NCBI RefSeq assembly: GCF_023065955.2
Contig: NC_079873.1
Span: 102,152,128 to 102,216,127, forward strand
Source: Ursus arctos
Taxonomy: Eukaryota; Chordata; Mammalia; Carnivora; Ursidae
Direction of reading: 5' to 3'
DNA: 64,000 nucleotides
The translations under genes and the position numbers were made by a program. The notes under the pieces are model-generated. The model had not been told where the DNA came from. It searched no databases and was given only the letters and a program-made list of their open reading frames with translations. This document shows, in pieces, positions 47,833 through 57,332 of the stretch. Numbering within the stretch: the first letter of the stretch is position 1; each line of letters opens with the position of its first letter.

Positions 47833-48146
47833 TATTGTCAACCCCATGTTAGTTTCTTTGCATCCCTTTCACTCTTCTCCCCATTGAAATCTTTCTGAAT
47901 TAACTTAAGAGCTCACCTTCTCTCAAAAGCCTTCACTGACTCGAAGTCACACTGACAGTATGTTCCTCTGCCCTTGTTTTAGCAATTATCACACACTATC
48001 TCTAACTTAATAGCTCTCTGTTTGAGGTATGCTAGTCTTATCACCCCAGTGAGACTCTAAACTCCCCTAGAACAGCAACAATGTATTTACCTATCCCCCC
48101 ATGCCTGACACAGTCTACATGCTCAGTAAGTACCTAATAAAAAACA
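47833..48146 (+). mobile_element. L2 LINE 3' part
   Basis: 'caaaagccttcactgactcg', 'gttttagcaattatcacaca', 'gtgagactctaaactcccct' and 'gacacagtctacatgctcag' follow the L2 3' region. Confidence 0.65.
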
Positions 48147-49238
48147 TTTTTCTCCTAAAACTGCTATGCAGCCTGCCTTTTAAGGCAGGAAGACCAAGTC
48201 CAACGCTCTGATATTTGTGGTATGCTTATTGCAAAAGATTTTCATTCTATGGCATTTGCCATAGTTAATGGGGTGGGGCAGGGAGATGTCAATATTTTAG
48301 TTGCAGTAAAGCACACACAAAAAAACACACAGGCAAATTCCACAGGAAAGAAGAAAACAGCAGGCACTGTGCTCAGACACCTAGGACCTTTGTTACAAAC
48401 CTTCAAACCCCAGCATGGGCCTGGCCTTAAGAATAAATATTTCATGCTAAGAGGCACTCACTTCTAAAGAAGATGATGTTTGAGGTCATAACTAGTAGAC
48501 TATATTGCTTTAATAGGGACAATATAAAAATCATACATTTTCTAAACAAGGGCCGTGGGAATGACTTTGCTTTGGCTTGTGATGCATTTACCCTGGAAGG
48601 AAAGCAGGTAAACATGGTTGAGACTTTCATTAAGCTATAAAAATTGATGGAGCCAATTATCTCCTTCTGAAACTTGGCCAATATAAGAAGGAGAAGAGAA
48701 ATGGCTTGAAAACGGAAATGGAGCCCTGACAGAGGTATGAGTGGCATCTAGGCAGTCTCTGATTTTCATAGTGGCTTATAAGGAAGTGGGGGTCCTGGGA
48801 GAACAAAATTTGACTGAAGTCAGTCAGCTTTTATGAAGCACCTCATGTTCCTATATGCCTTTATGTTATACCCTGTCATGGAGAATATTAAAATACAAGG
48901 TTGCTGCTCCTTGCTGTATAGAAATCTACAGTGCAGTTGGTGGGAGCCAAGACAAAGATATCTGAAATAACAGAACATTTACAAAATGGTATGAGCTGAA
49001 ACAAAATGTAAACTGGCTTCAACACCCAGGGAAATGGGAGTTAGGGAATCACATGATGTGTGTGTATCTCCATGTGTATGTGTACCCACTTGTATCTGTT
49101 GAAGGGGTGGTGGTGCAATGATTTAGGAAATTGAGCTTTATCCAGAGGAAGAATATGAGTTAGACTATTGGAGGAAATAGGGCATTCTTTGTAACCATAT
49201 GAGCAATGGGTACAGAGTCAAAAATAAACAGCACATGT
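48147..49238. other. unique DNA, nothing recognised
   Basis: No supported gene or repeat. Confidence 0.4.
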
Positions 49239-49437
49239 AGGGGCACCTGGGTGGCTCAGTCGGTTAAGTGTCTGCCTTTAGTTCAAATCATGATCCCAGG
49301 GTCCTGGGATCGAGCCCCAAGTCAGGCTCCCTGCTCAACAGAGAGTCTGTTTCTCCCTCCCCCTTTGCCCCCTCCACCCTGCCGCTTGTGCTCTATCTCT
49401 CTCCCCCTCTCTCAAATAAATAAAATATATTTTTAAA
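49239..49437 (+). mobile_element. carnivore SINE
   Basis: Head GGGGCACCTGGGTGGCTCAG, CT-rich part, tail AAATAAATAAAATATATTTT. Duplication unclear. Confidence 0.9.
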
Positions 49438-49612
49438 AACTGTGCATATAAAGAAAAGGATAAAAAAATCCAGGTTATTTAGACAACTGGGTCTTTGTAA
49501 ACAAGGCTGGGATTATGGAGTTGAGCAGCAGGCATGCAAAGGTTGGTAGTGGGTGAAAAGTTGGATAGATCAGTTAAGACAAGTTGAAGGAGAGCTTTGA
49601 AACCCACAGCTA

Positions 49613-49826
49613 GGGGCGCCTGGGTGGCTCAGTCAGTTAAGCATGCAACTCTTGATTTCAAGCTAAGGTTATGATCTCAGGGTCGTGAGATGGAGCCCTG
49701 TGTCAGACTCCATGCTCAGTGGGGAGTCTGCTTGAAATTCTCTCTCTCCCTCTCCTTCCATTCCTCCCCCATCATGCACGCTCTCTCTAAAGTGATAAAT
49801 AAATCTTTAAAAATAAAAACAAAAAA
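49613..49826 (+). mobile_element. carnivore SINE
   Basis: Head TAGGGGCGCCTGGGTGGCTC (from 49612), 'caactcttgatttcaagcta', CT-rich part, tail GATAAATAAATCTTTAAAAA. Duplication AAACCCACA on both sides (49601-49609 region and 49830-49838 region). It sits at the left edge of an old LINE-1. Confidence 0.9.
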
Positions 49827-49872
49827 CAAAAACCCACAATTAACATCATACTCAATGGTGAAAGACTGAATG

Positions 49873-50077
49873 AGGGGCACCCGGGTGGCTCAGTCATTAA
49901 GCATCTGCCTTCGGCTCGAGTCATGATCCCAGGGTCCTGGGATTGAGTCCTGCATCGGGCTCCCTGCTCAGCGAGGAGTCTGCTTCTCCCTCTCCCACTC
50001 CCCCTGCTTGTGTTCCCTCTCTCACTGTCTCTCTCTCTGTCAAATAAATAAATTAAATCTTCGAAAGAAGAAAGAAA

Positions 50078-50128
<51 letters not shown>
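49873..50128 (+). mobile_element. SINE with a (GAAA)n tail
   Basis: Head GGGGCACCCGGGTGGCTCAG, tail AAATAAATAAATTAAATCTT, then a GAAA array at about 50063-50135. Duplication GAAAGACTGAA (49860-49870, 50129-50139); its GAAA start may have seeded or merged with the array. Confidence 0.92.
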
Positions 50129-50134
<6 letters not shown>

Positions 50135-50532
50135 CTGAAGGCTTTCCCTCTCAGGTCAGGAACAAGATAAGGAGATGCTCACTTTCACCAATTCCATTCA
50201 ACATCGTACTGATGGTTCTAGCCCAGGCAATCAAGCAAGAAAAAAGAAATAACAGGCATCCAGATTGGAAAGGAAGAAGTAAAACTATCTCTGTTTGCAT
50301 ATGATAGGATCTTATATTTAGAAAACACTAAGGAATCCACTAAAAATCTATTGTAACTAATAAATACGTTCAGCAAGATTGCAGGATATAAGATCAATAT
50401 ACAAAAATCAATTGTATTTCTATACACTTGTAATGAACAATCAAAAAATGAAATTAAGAAAACAAGTGTATTTCCAATAGCATCAAAAAGAATAAAATAC
50501 TTAGGAACAAATTTTAAAAGAAGTGAAAAACT

Positions 50533-50737
50533 GGGGCACCTGTGTGGTGCAGTTAGTTAAGCACCCAACTCTTGGTTTCAGCTCAGGTCATTATCTCAGG
50601 GTCGTGTGATTGAGCCTGGCATCAGATTCTGTGCTTGGTGCAGAGTCTGCTTGAGTTTCTTTCCCTCTCCCTCTCCCTCTGCCCCTCCCACTCATTCTCT
50701 CTCTCTCAAATAAATAATTAAATCTTTTAAAAAATTT
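50533..50737 (+). mobile_element. carnivore SINE
   Basis: Head GGGGCACCTGTGTGGTGCAG, CT-rich part, tail AAATAAATAATTAAATC. Perfect 14-bp duplication AGAAGTGAAAAACT (50519-50532, 50738-50751). Confidence 0.93.
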
Positions 50738-51766
50738 AGAAGTGAAAAACTAATACTCTGAAAACTACAAAGTATTGTTGAAGGATATTGAAGATCTAAA
50801 TAAATGGGAAAATATCCATGTTCACAGACTGGAAGACTGTATATCATAAAGATGGCAATATTCCCCAAATTAATCTGCAGATTCAACATAATCCCTATCA
50901 GAATCCCAGCTGACATTTTTGTAGAAATTGACAAGCTGATTCTAACATTAATATGGAACTGCAAGTTTCCCAGAATAGCCAAAACAAACTTGAAAAAGAA
51001 CAAAGTTGGAGGACACACACTTCCTGATTTCAAAACTTTACTAAAAAACAACAGTAATCAGGACAGTATGGTAGTAGCACAGGATAGGCATATAAATCAG
51101 AAGAATGGAATCATGAGTTCAAAAATAAAACCGTGTGTCTAGGATCAACAGATTTTCAATAAGGGTGCCAAGACCATTTAGTTGGGAAAAAATATTCTTT
51201 TCCATAAATGATGCTGGGACAGCTGGAAAGTCATATGCAAAAAAATAAAGTTGAACCCTTACCTCACATCTTATACAAAATTAACTCAAAATGGATCAAA
51301 GACCTAAATGTAAGAGCTAAAATGATAAAACTCTTAGGAAACATAGAGGTAAATCTTCATTAGCTCAGATTTTGCTAAGGACTGTTAAAAACATGACCAA
51401 CAACAAAAGCAGATAATGTGGACTTCATCAAAATTTAAAACTTCTGTGCTTCAAAGGGCACCATGAAAAAAGACTGGAAAAGAGAACCAACAGAATGAAT
51501 GCAAATATTTGCAAATTATATATTAAATAAAGACTTGTATCCAGACTATTAAAAAAGAAATCTTACAACTCACCAATAAAAAGACAACTCAATTTAAAAT
51601 ATGGCCAAAAAATCTGAATTGACATTTCTCCAAAGAAGATACAAATGGCCAATAAGCACATGAAAAGTTGCTCAACATCATTATTCACTAAGGAAACGTA
51701 AGTTAAAACCACAATGAGATATCATTTCATACCCACCAGGATGGATATAATAAAAAAGATGAATAG

Positions 51767-51867
51767 GGATGCCTGGCTGGCTCGGTTGGTATGGCGTGTG
51801 ATTCTTGATCTCGGGGTTGGGAGTTTAAGCCAGATGTTGGGTGTAGAGATTACTTAAAATCTTTTTT
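51767..51867 (+). mobile_element. short SINE variant lacking the CT-rich part
   Basis: GGATGCCTGGCTGGCTCGGT, 'ttcttgatctcggggttggg', GTAGAGATTACTTAAAATC. Perfect 14-bp duplication AAAAAGATGAATAG (51753-51766, 51868-51881) proves that the 100-bp form was mobile as such. Confidence 0.92.
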
Positions 51868-52532
51868 AAAAAGATGAATAGTAACAGTGTTGAGGAGGAT
51901 GTGGATTAATTGGAATCCTCATACATTTCTGGTGGAAACGTATTGTGCTGCCACTATAGAACACCATTTGACAGTTCCTCAAATTGTTAAATATAGTAAC
52001 CATATGACCAGCAATTGATAACTATATACCCAAGAGAAACCAAAACATATGTCCACACAAAAGCTTGCAAACAAATGTTCAAAGTAGCATTATCCATATA
52101 GCCCAAACGTGGAAATTCAAATGTCCATCAACTGATGAAAGGATAGATAAAATTAGTATATCCATATAAAGGAATATTATTCAGCCATAAAAAAGAATGA
52201 AGTATTGATATATGCTATAACATGAATCAACCTTAAAAACATTTTTCTGAATGAAAGAACAGTTACATTGGACATACTGTATAATTCCATTTATATTAAA
52301 TGTCCAGAGAAAGCATATTATAAGTTAGTGGTTGCTTAGGGCTGGGGCAGGGATAAGGGGGGACTAGAGAGGGGCTACTAATGGATATGGAGTTTCTTTT
52401 AGGGGGAATGGAAATTCCAAAATTATATTGTGGTGATGGTTGCACAACCCTGTAATATACTAACAACCACTGATTGTACACTTTAAATTGGCGAATTGTA
52501 TATGTGAATTACATATGAATAAAATTGATATT

Positions 52533-52972
52533 ATGAGTTAAACTGTATTTCCCAAAAAATATGTTAAAATCCTAACCCCCAGTACCAGTAAATAGGACCT
52601 TATTTATAAATTTAATCAAGATTTCATCAAGTTAAGATGAAGTCATTACATTGGTCCCTAATTCAACATGACTGGTGTCCTTATAAAAAGAAGAAAATTT
52701 TAACAAAGACACACAGGGAAAATGCCATGTACAACAGAAGCAGAGACTGGAGTGAGGCAGCTGCCAGCCAAGGAACACCAAGAATTGATACCCTACCAGA
52801 AGCTAGGAAGAAGCAAGGGATGATTCCAGCCAGAATCTCAGAGGGACCATGGCTCACTGACACCTTGATTTCAGGCTTCTAGCCTCCAGAGATGTGAGAC
52901 AATAAATTTCTATTGTTTTAAGTCACCCAGTTTGTAGAATTTTGTTATGATAGCCCTAGCAAAACAACACAG
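52533..52972 (+). mobile_element. solo LTR of a MaLR element (MLT1-type)
   Basis: 'gttaaactgtatttcccaaa', 'atgttaaaatcctaaccccc', 'attcaacatgactggtgtcc', AATAAATTTCTATTG, 'taagtcacccagtttgtaga', ending near AGCAAAACAACACA. Related to, but distinct from, the LTR at 44138-44588. Confidence 0.78.
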
Positions 52973-53039
52973 CTGTTAAAAATAAATAAATAAAACAACC
53001 CAAAGTGTTTCAACTTGTATGAGATTTTAAAAATAATTC

Positions 53040-53170
53040 AGAGACCTAAATTTTTTGTCCCAATTCTCTCCTCAGTGGATGACATAAGGCAAGTCTCTAG
53101 CCCTCTCTGAGCATAAATTTTCCCATTTATAAAATAATGCAGGAATTGAGTTACATTATCACTAAGGTCC
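53040..53170 (-). mobile_element. MIR-like fragment
   Basis: 'gacataaggcaagtctctag', 'ctctctgagcataaattttc', 'ccatttataaaataatgcag' fit a reverse MIR; weak. Confidence 0.5.
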
Positions 53171-54889
53171 CCTCAAGGATGACATTCCCACTATTAATAG
53201 AATTCATTTTACAGTTCTGAAATATTAGCAGCAGGCCCCAAATTCAAATAAAAAGTAGGGAAATATTTTATAACCAAATTAACTTTGTCCATCTTGAAGC
53301 TCTTTTGTTCATCTTGAAATCCTGATGGAACTAAAATCACCCCCATTTCTTCTTAGCTCCTATAGGGACATGAAATCATTCCCCAAGCCTTGTAGGGACT
53401 ATGTACTGAGACATAGTTTCTAAGACACAATACAGTTGTGAATTCAACTCCATTTGTTCTCTTACACTTTATAAATGCAGAACATCCTTCCCAGCATTTT
53501 ATTAATATAAAACTTATGTGGTGCCAACAACTAAGCCTCATTTAATCAAAGAAAGAAAAGTAGCATTGTCCTAGTTCTTGTTCTGCCTTGTATTCAAAGA
53601 TGCTTTATGTAGTTTGTAAACCATTGGTTTTGATATACATTAAAGAAATCTCATACTGACCTCCCCTCCATTATTAAAAATGTACAGCATACTTGCACAA
53701 CACAGAACATGTTCAAAATGGTTTCCCAATACCCTTTCTAGGTTTTAAAGATTTGGAACATAAAAACCTTTCCTTTATGTTTCCTTTCTGCTTTTTTTAA
53801 ACTCTTTTTTCTCTCTCCTATGGTCCTTTCTCTTTGCAAGAAAAGTCACTTGACCCTCTTGACACTGGCAAGCTCCTTTGTAGCTCAGGAAATGGAGTAT
53901 GCATCAGTTGCTGAACTGTGCCTCTGCCATAAAGGTGTCTTTTCTTTAATACATAGCCTCATGTGAAGTTTAAATTACCTTTCCAGGTCACCACAAACTA
54001 GAAGAATGCTTTTTCACAGGCTGAATATTCAGGAAGCAGTTTTTTATTTAGTTTGAAAATAACGAACTCTTCTAAGGGCCAATCACTGGCTTTTCAGCAA
54101 CTCATTATGGTTTCTATTTAATAGCCTGCCTTCACACTTAAGGTTTTCTAACTTAATACTGCTAATATGTATCAAAACTTTTTATCCTGTAGGTTTTTAT
54201 AAACTGGCATTTTTAATTTCATGCTACACTAGTTAGTTTTACATTCATTCAGTCACTCATTCATTCAGCAAATATTTGTTGAGTACTGTGCAAAGCTAAA
54301 TAGACATAATTTTTTTACAACTTAAACCACATTTCAGTACAATACATGAGTGGTGATTTAGAAGAAATTTGGAGTGGATCCTTCTGTAAAGTAAATTATC
54401 ATTGGTAAAGAGATGCCTCTAACTTAATGTACGTTGCATTGAGTTTACTTAAAATAAGGACCCTATTAGTAGAACATAGACAGAGCATTAATATTTCTAA
54501 TGGGGCAGGAAATGTGGTCTTGAGCCCACATAAGACAGAAAACTAGAATTGAGACTCCTATTTAAAATTAGGATCCTCAAAATCTACCCATTCTATGTAA
54601 AGGAGATTTGAACAATTTCACCTATCATGTCAGGGAAATATCAAGGATACTTATGGGCTTCTGGGGGCTACAGATTGAAAATAAATTCCTCCATGAGAAC
54701 TCAAATTCTGAGTATGTGACATATTTCTGCATGGGGGTGCCCACATAAACATTACTCGCATGGAATAGGACAATAAATTAACATAAAATTTGGTCCAGAA
54801 CTGGTAAGACTCCTCAGGTTCTTGTGGAATTGAAACCAATTACTTAGAAATACCTCCATACTCCATGGTATGAAACACCCAAGAAAAGA
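53171..54889. other. unique DNA, nothing firm
   Basis: About 1.7 kb. A short phrase 'attcattcagcaaatatttg' at about 54260-54282 is of a kind found in L2 and other old repeats; nothing else recognised. Confidence 0.4.
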
Positions 54890-55195
54890 CAACTCTGAGT
54901 TTATAATAAAAACATACAAACCACATGAGAAAATTAATCACTGTGAGGAGAGTCAGCTGTGACAATAAACAGCAGGATTAGCAGCTCAAGAACTGCACAA
55001 AGTAAACAGCTGAAGGACATTATAAAATAGGTCTGTTTAAAATAACTTAAAAGATAAAATAGGATTTTTGAAAAAAAAATTAATTTGAAGAACAAAAAGA
55101 ACTTCTAGAAATATAACATATAGTCACTGAAATTCAAACTGAAAAGAGAAGTAAAACTCCAGACCTGATACAGCTAAAGAGAGACTTTGTAAATA
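54890..55195 (+). mobile_element. old LINE-1-like sequence, left of copy B
   Basis: 'aaaagaacttctagaaatat' and 'catatagtcactgaaattca' resemble the ORF1 region of L1M/HAL1. It resumes at 61462 after copy B. Confidence 0.5.
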
Positions 55196-55209
55196 GAAGT
55201 TAGCTGAGA
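55196..55209 (+). repeat. left target-site duplication of LINE-1 copy B
   Basis: GAAGTTAGCTGAGA; identical copy at 61448-61461. Confidence 0.93.
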
Positions 55210-55223
55210 GAGGAGGCGGAGTT

Positions 55224-55233
55224 AAGATGGCGG
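55224..55233 (+). promoter_or_regulatory. YY1-like site at the LINE-1 5' end
   Basis: AAGATGGCGG, 14 bp from the element start. In human LINE-1 a YY1 site (CAAGATGGCCG) at the same place sets the transcription start. The match is by motif and position only. Confidence 0.7.
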
Positions 55234-55346
55234 AGGAGTAGGAGACACCTTTTTCAGCCGGTCCCCCGAGTCGAGCTGGATAGGTACCAGACCAGCCTAA
55301 ACAACCACGGAACCAGCCTGAGATGCAGGAAGATGCATCTGGATCT

Positions 55347-56291
55347 CTACAAATGAACATCTCCAGTGCTGAGTATTGAGGTACGAAGCGGGGAGCCGTG
55401 AAACCCCGCACAGATATCGGAAGATAAATGGAAGGGGGAGGGAGCCGCCGCGTTCAGGCGCCGGGAAGCGGTAACCACCTGCACGGGGGAGCGGGCGGGC
55501 TCGCGGTTGGCACCCGCAAAACAGCAGACTGAGACCGTGAGCGGGGAACGCGCGCCACCAGGCTTCTCACGGAACTCCAGAATCCCGGTGTGCTCACCAG
55601 AAATAGATTGAGACCGGGAGCTCCCAGAATGCGCAGGGGGCGGCTGGCTGGTGGCTGGCGGTGTTAGAAACACAAAGGACAGAGACGCGCCAGCCCTGGA
55701 AGTGAGGACTGGGATGCAGGGTGTGGGGCACACATCCCGGGACGCTACAGGGTTGAGCAGCACCAACAATAACAGAGTTAAAGTGTACAGAACATCAGTG
55801 GAGAATGGGCCGCAATCCCTCTGTTCTGTGACAGAGGCTGAAATTCGGCCGCTGCTGCTCTGACTCTCAGAAGAGGCACAGCAGACCACCAGGGAAAGCC
55901 GCCAGAGAACAAAAGCCTGGAAATACCGGCTCACAGCATGCCCATCCCCATCCCCCCTCGCAGGGAACACGGAGACTCTACCCAAACAGGGTTGCCTGAG
56001 TATCGGCACGGCAGGCCCCTCCCCCAGAACACAGAAGGCAGGCTGAAAAATCAAGAAGCCCACAACCCGGGGAGCCTGGGTGGCACAGTCATTGAGTGCC
56101 TGTCTTCGGCTTAGGGCGTGATCCCGGCATTCCAGAAAGGAGTCCCTCATCAGGCTCCTCCGCTGGGAGCCTGCTTCTTCCTCTCCCACTCCCCTGCTTC
56201 TGTTCCCTATCTCGCTGGTTGGCTGCGACATAAATAAATAAATAAAATCTTTAAAGAAGAAGCCCACATCCCTAAGATCCCTATAAAACAA
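55347..56291 (-). other. 314-codon antisense open frame in the LINE-1 5' UTR
   Basis: Open on the minus strand from 56291 to 55347. The first part is antisense to the embedded SINE and the rest to the GC-rich 5' UTR. No domain recognised; it is rich in Ser, Pro and Arg. Primate LINE-1 has an antisense 5'-UTR ORF (ORF0), but this is not its homologue by anything I can see. It may be only a chance frame in GC-rich DNA; copy A does not keep it as one frame. Confidence 0.3.
56053..56272 (+). mobile_element. SINE embedded in the LINE-1 5' UTR (copy B)
   Basis: SINE at 56069-56256 (head GGGGAGCCTGGGTGGCACAG, tail ATAAATAAATAAATAAAATC) between AAGAAGCCCACAACCC (56053-56068) and AAGAAGCCCACATCCC (56257-56272). 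Position, duplication and its one mismatch are the same as in copy A (3156-3393). Confidence 0.92.
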
Positions 56292-56358
56292 GGGGCACGG
56301 CCTGGGACCCAGTCAATAATTTGGGCGCTGGACAACCCCGCAACCTCTCCTCATCAGA

Positions 56359-57216
56359 ATGACAAGAAGGAGAAGCCCCACCCAGCAAAGAAAAGACAGT
56401 GAGTCTGTGGCCTCTGCCACAGAAATAATGGATATGGATGTAACCAAATTATCAGAAATGGAATTCAGAGTAACGATGGTCAAAATGATGAGTAGAATTA
56501 AAAAAACTATCAACGAAAAGGTTACTGAGAATATAGAATCCCTAAGGACAGAAATGAGAGTGAATCTGACAGAAATTAAAAATTCTATGAGCCAAATGCA
56601 GGCAAAACTAGAGGCTCTGATGGCCAGGGTCACCGAAGCAGAGGAACGTATTAGTGAACTGGAGGATGGGTTAATAGAGGAAAAAACGAAAATAGAAGCT
56701 GGTGTTAAAAAAATCCACGCCCACGAATGTAGGTTACGGGAGATTACTGACTCAATGAAACGTTCCAATGTCAGAATCATCGGCATCCCCGAGCGGGTGG
56801 AGAAAAACGGAGGTCTAGAAGAGATATTTGAACAAATTGTAGCTGAAAACTTCCCTAATCTAGCGAGGGAAACAAACATTCGTGTCCAAGAGGCAGAGAG
56901 GACCCCTCCCAAGCTCAACCACGGCAAACCTACGCCACGTCACGTCATAGTGCATTTCGCAAATATTAGATCCAAGGATACAGTATTGAAAGCGGCCAGG
57001 GCAAAGAAATTTCTCACGTACCAAGGCAAAGGCATCAGAATTACGTCAGACCTGTCTACACAGACCTGGAATGAGAGAAAGGGTTGGGGGAGCATATTTA
57101 AAGCTCTTTCAGAGAAAAACATGCAGCCAAGGATCCTTTATCCAGCAAGGCTGTCATTCAGAATTGATGGAGAAATAAAGACATTTCAGAATCGCCAGTC
57201 ATTAACCATTTCGTAA
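56359..57216 (+). CDS. LINE-1 ORF1p, intact (285 aa)
   Basis: RNA-binding protein of LINE-1: it forms trimers through a coiled coil, binds its own RNA and serves as a nucleic-acid chaperone in the cytoplasmic RNP. Residues 1-30 are basic then acidic; about 35-130 show heptads of a coiled coil (many Glu, Lys, Leu and Met, ending LEDGLIEEKTKIEAG). An RRM follows with NVRIIGIPE at 137-145 and KDTVLKAARAKK at 206-217, then the C-terminal domain with RILYPARLSFRIDGEIKTF (about 258-276). The start MTRRRSP is the first Met after the 5' UTR and is shared with copy A. Length is somewhat below human ORF1p (338 aa), mostly in the N-terminal part. No stop or shift is seen. Confidence 0.95.
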   Translation: MTRRRSPTQQRKDSESVASATEIMDMDVTKLSEMEFRVTMVKMMSRIKKTINEKVTENIESLRTEMRVNLTEIKNSMSQMQAKLEALMARVTEAEERISELEDGLIEEKTKIEAGVKKIHAHECRLREITDSMKRSNVRIIGIPERVEKNGGLEEIFEQIVAENFPNLARETNIRVQEAERTPPKLNHGKPTPRHVIVHFANIRSKDTVLKAARAKKFLTYQGKGIRITSDLSTQTWNERKGWGSIFKALSEKNMQPRILYPARLSFRIDGEIKTFQNRQSLTIS

Positions 57217-57332
57217 CCACGAAACCAGCCCTACAGGAGATATTAAGGGGGGTTCTATAAAGGTAAAATAGCCCCAAGAGTGATACAGAACAGAAAGTCA
57301 CAACCGATACAAACAAAGACTTTACTGGCAAC

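Larger units (their letters stand above)
49836..52520 (+). mobile_element. old LINE-1 ORF2-to-3' fragment with three nested SINEs
   Basis: 'attaacatcatactcaatgg' onward matches ORF2 RT. A decayed FADD-like motif (TTTGCATATGATAGGATC) lies near 50295. 'cagattcaacataatcccta', 'ttcctgatttcaaaacttta' and 'tgtccatcaactgatgaaag' follow in order. It ends near 52520 with GAATAAAATTG. Interrupted at 49873-50128, 50533-50737 and 51767-51867. Multiple stops; dead. Confidence 0.82.
55210..56358 (+). promoter_or_regulatory. LINE-1 5' UTR / internal promoter region
   Basis: CpG-dense at 55380-55560 (GGGAGCCGCCGCGTTCAGGC and similar), which suggests little time for CpG decay. In LINE-1 the 5' UTR carries an internal Pol II promoter; I infer the same here. 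A SINE lies within it at 56069-56256. Confidence 0.75.
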
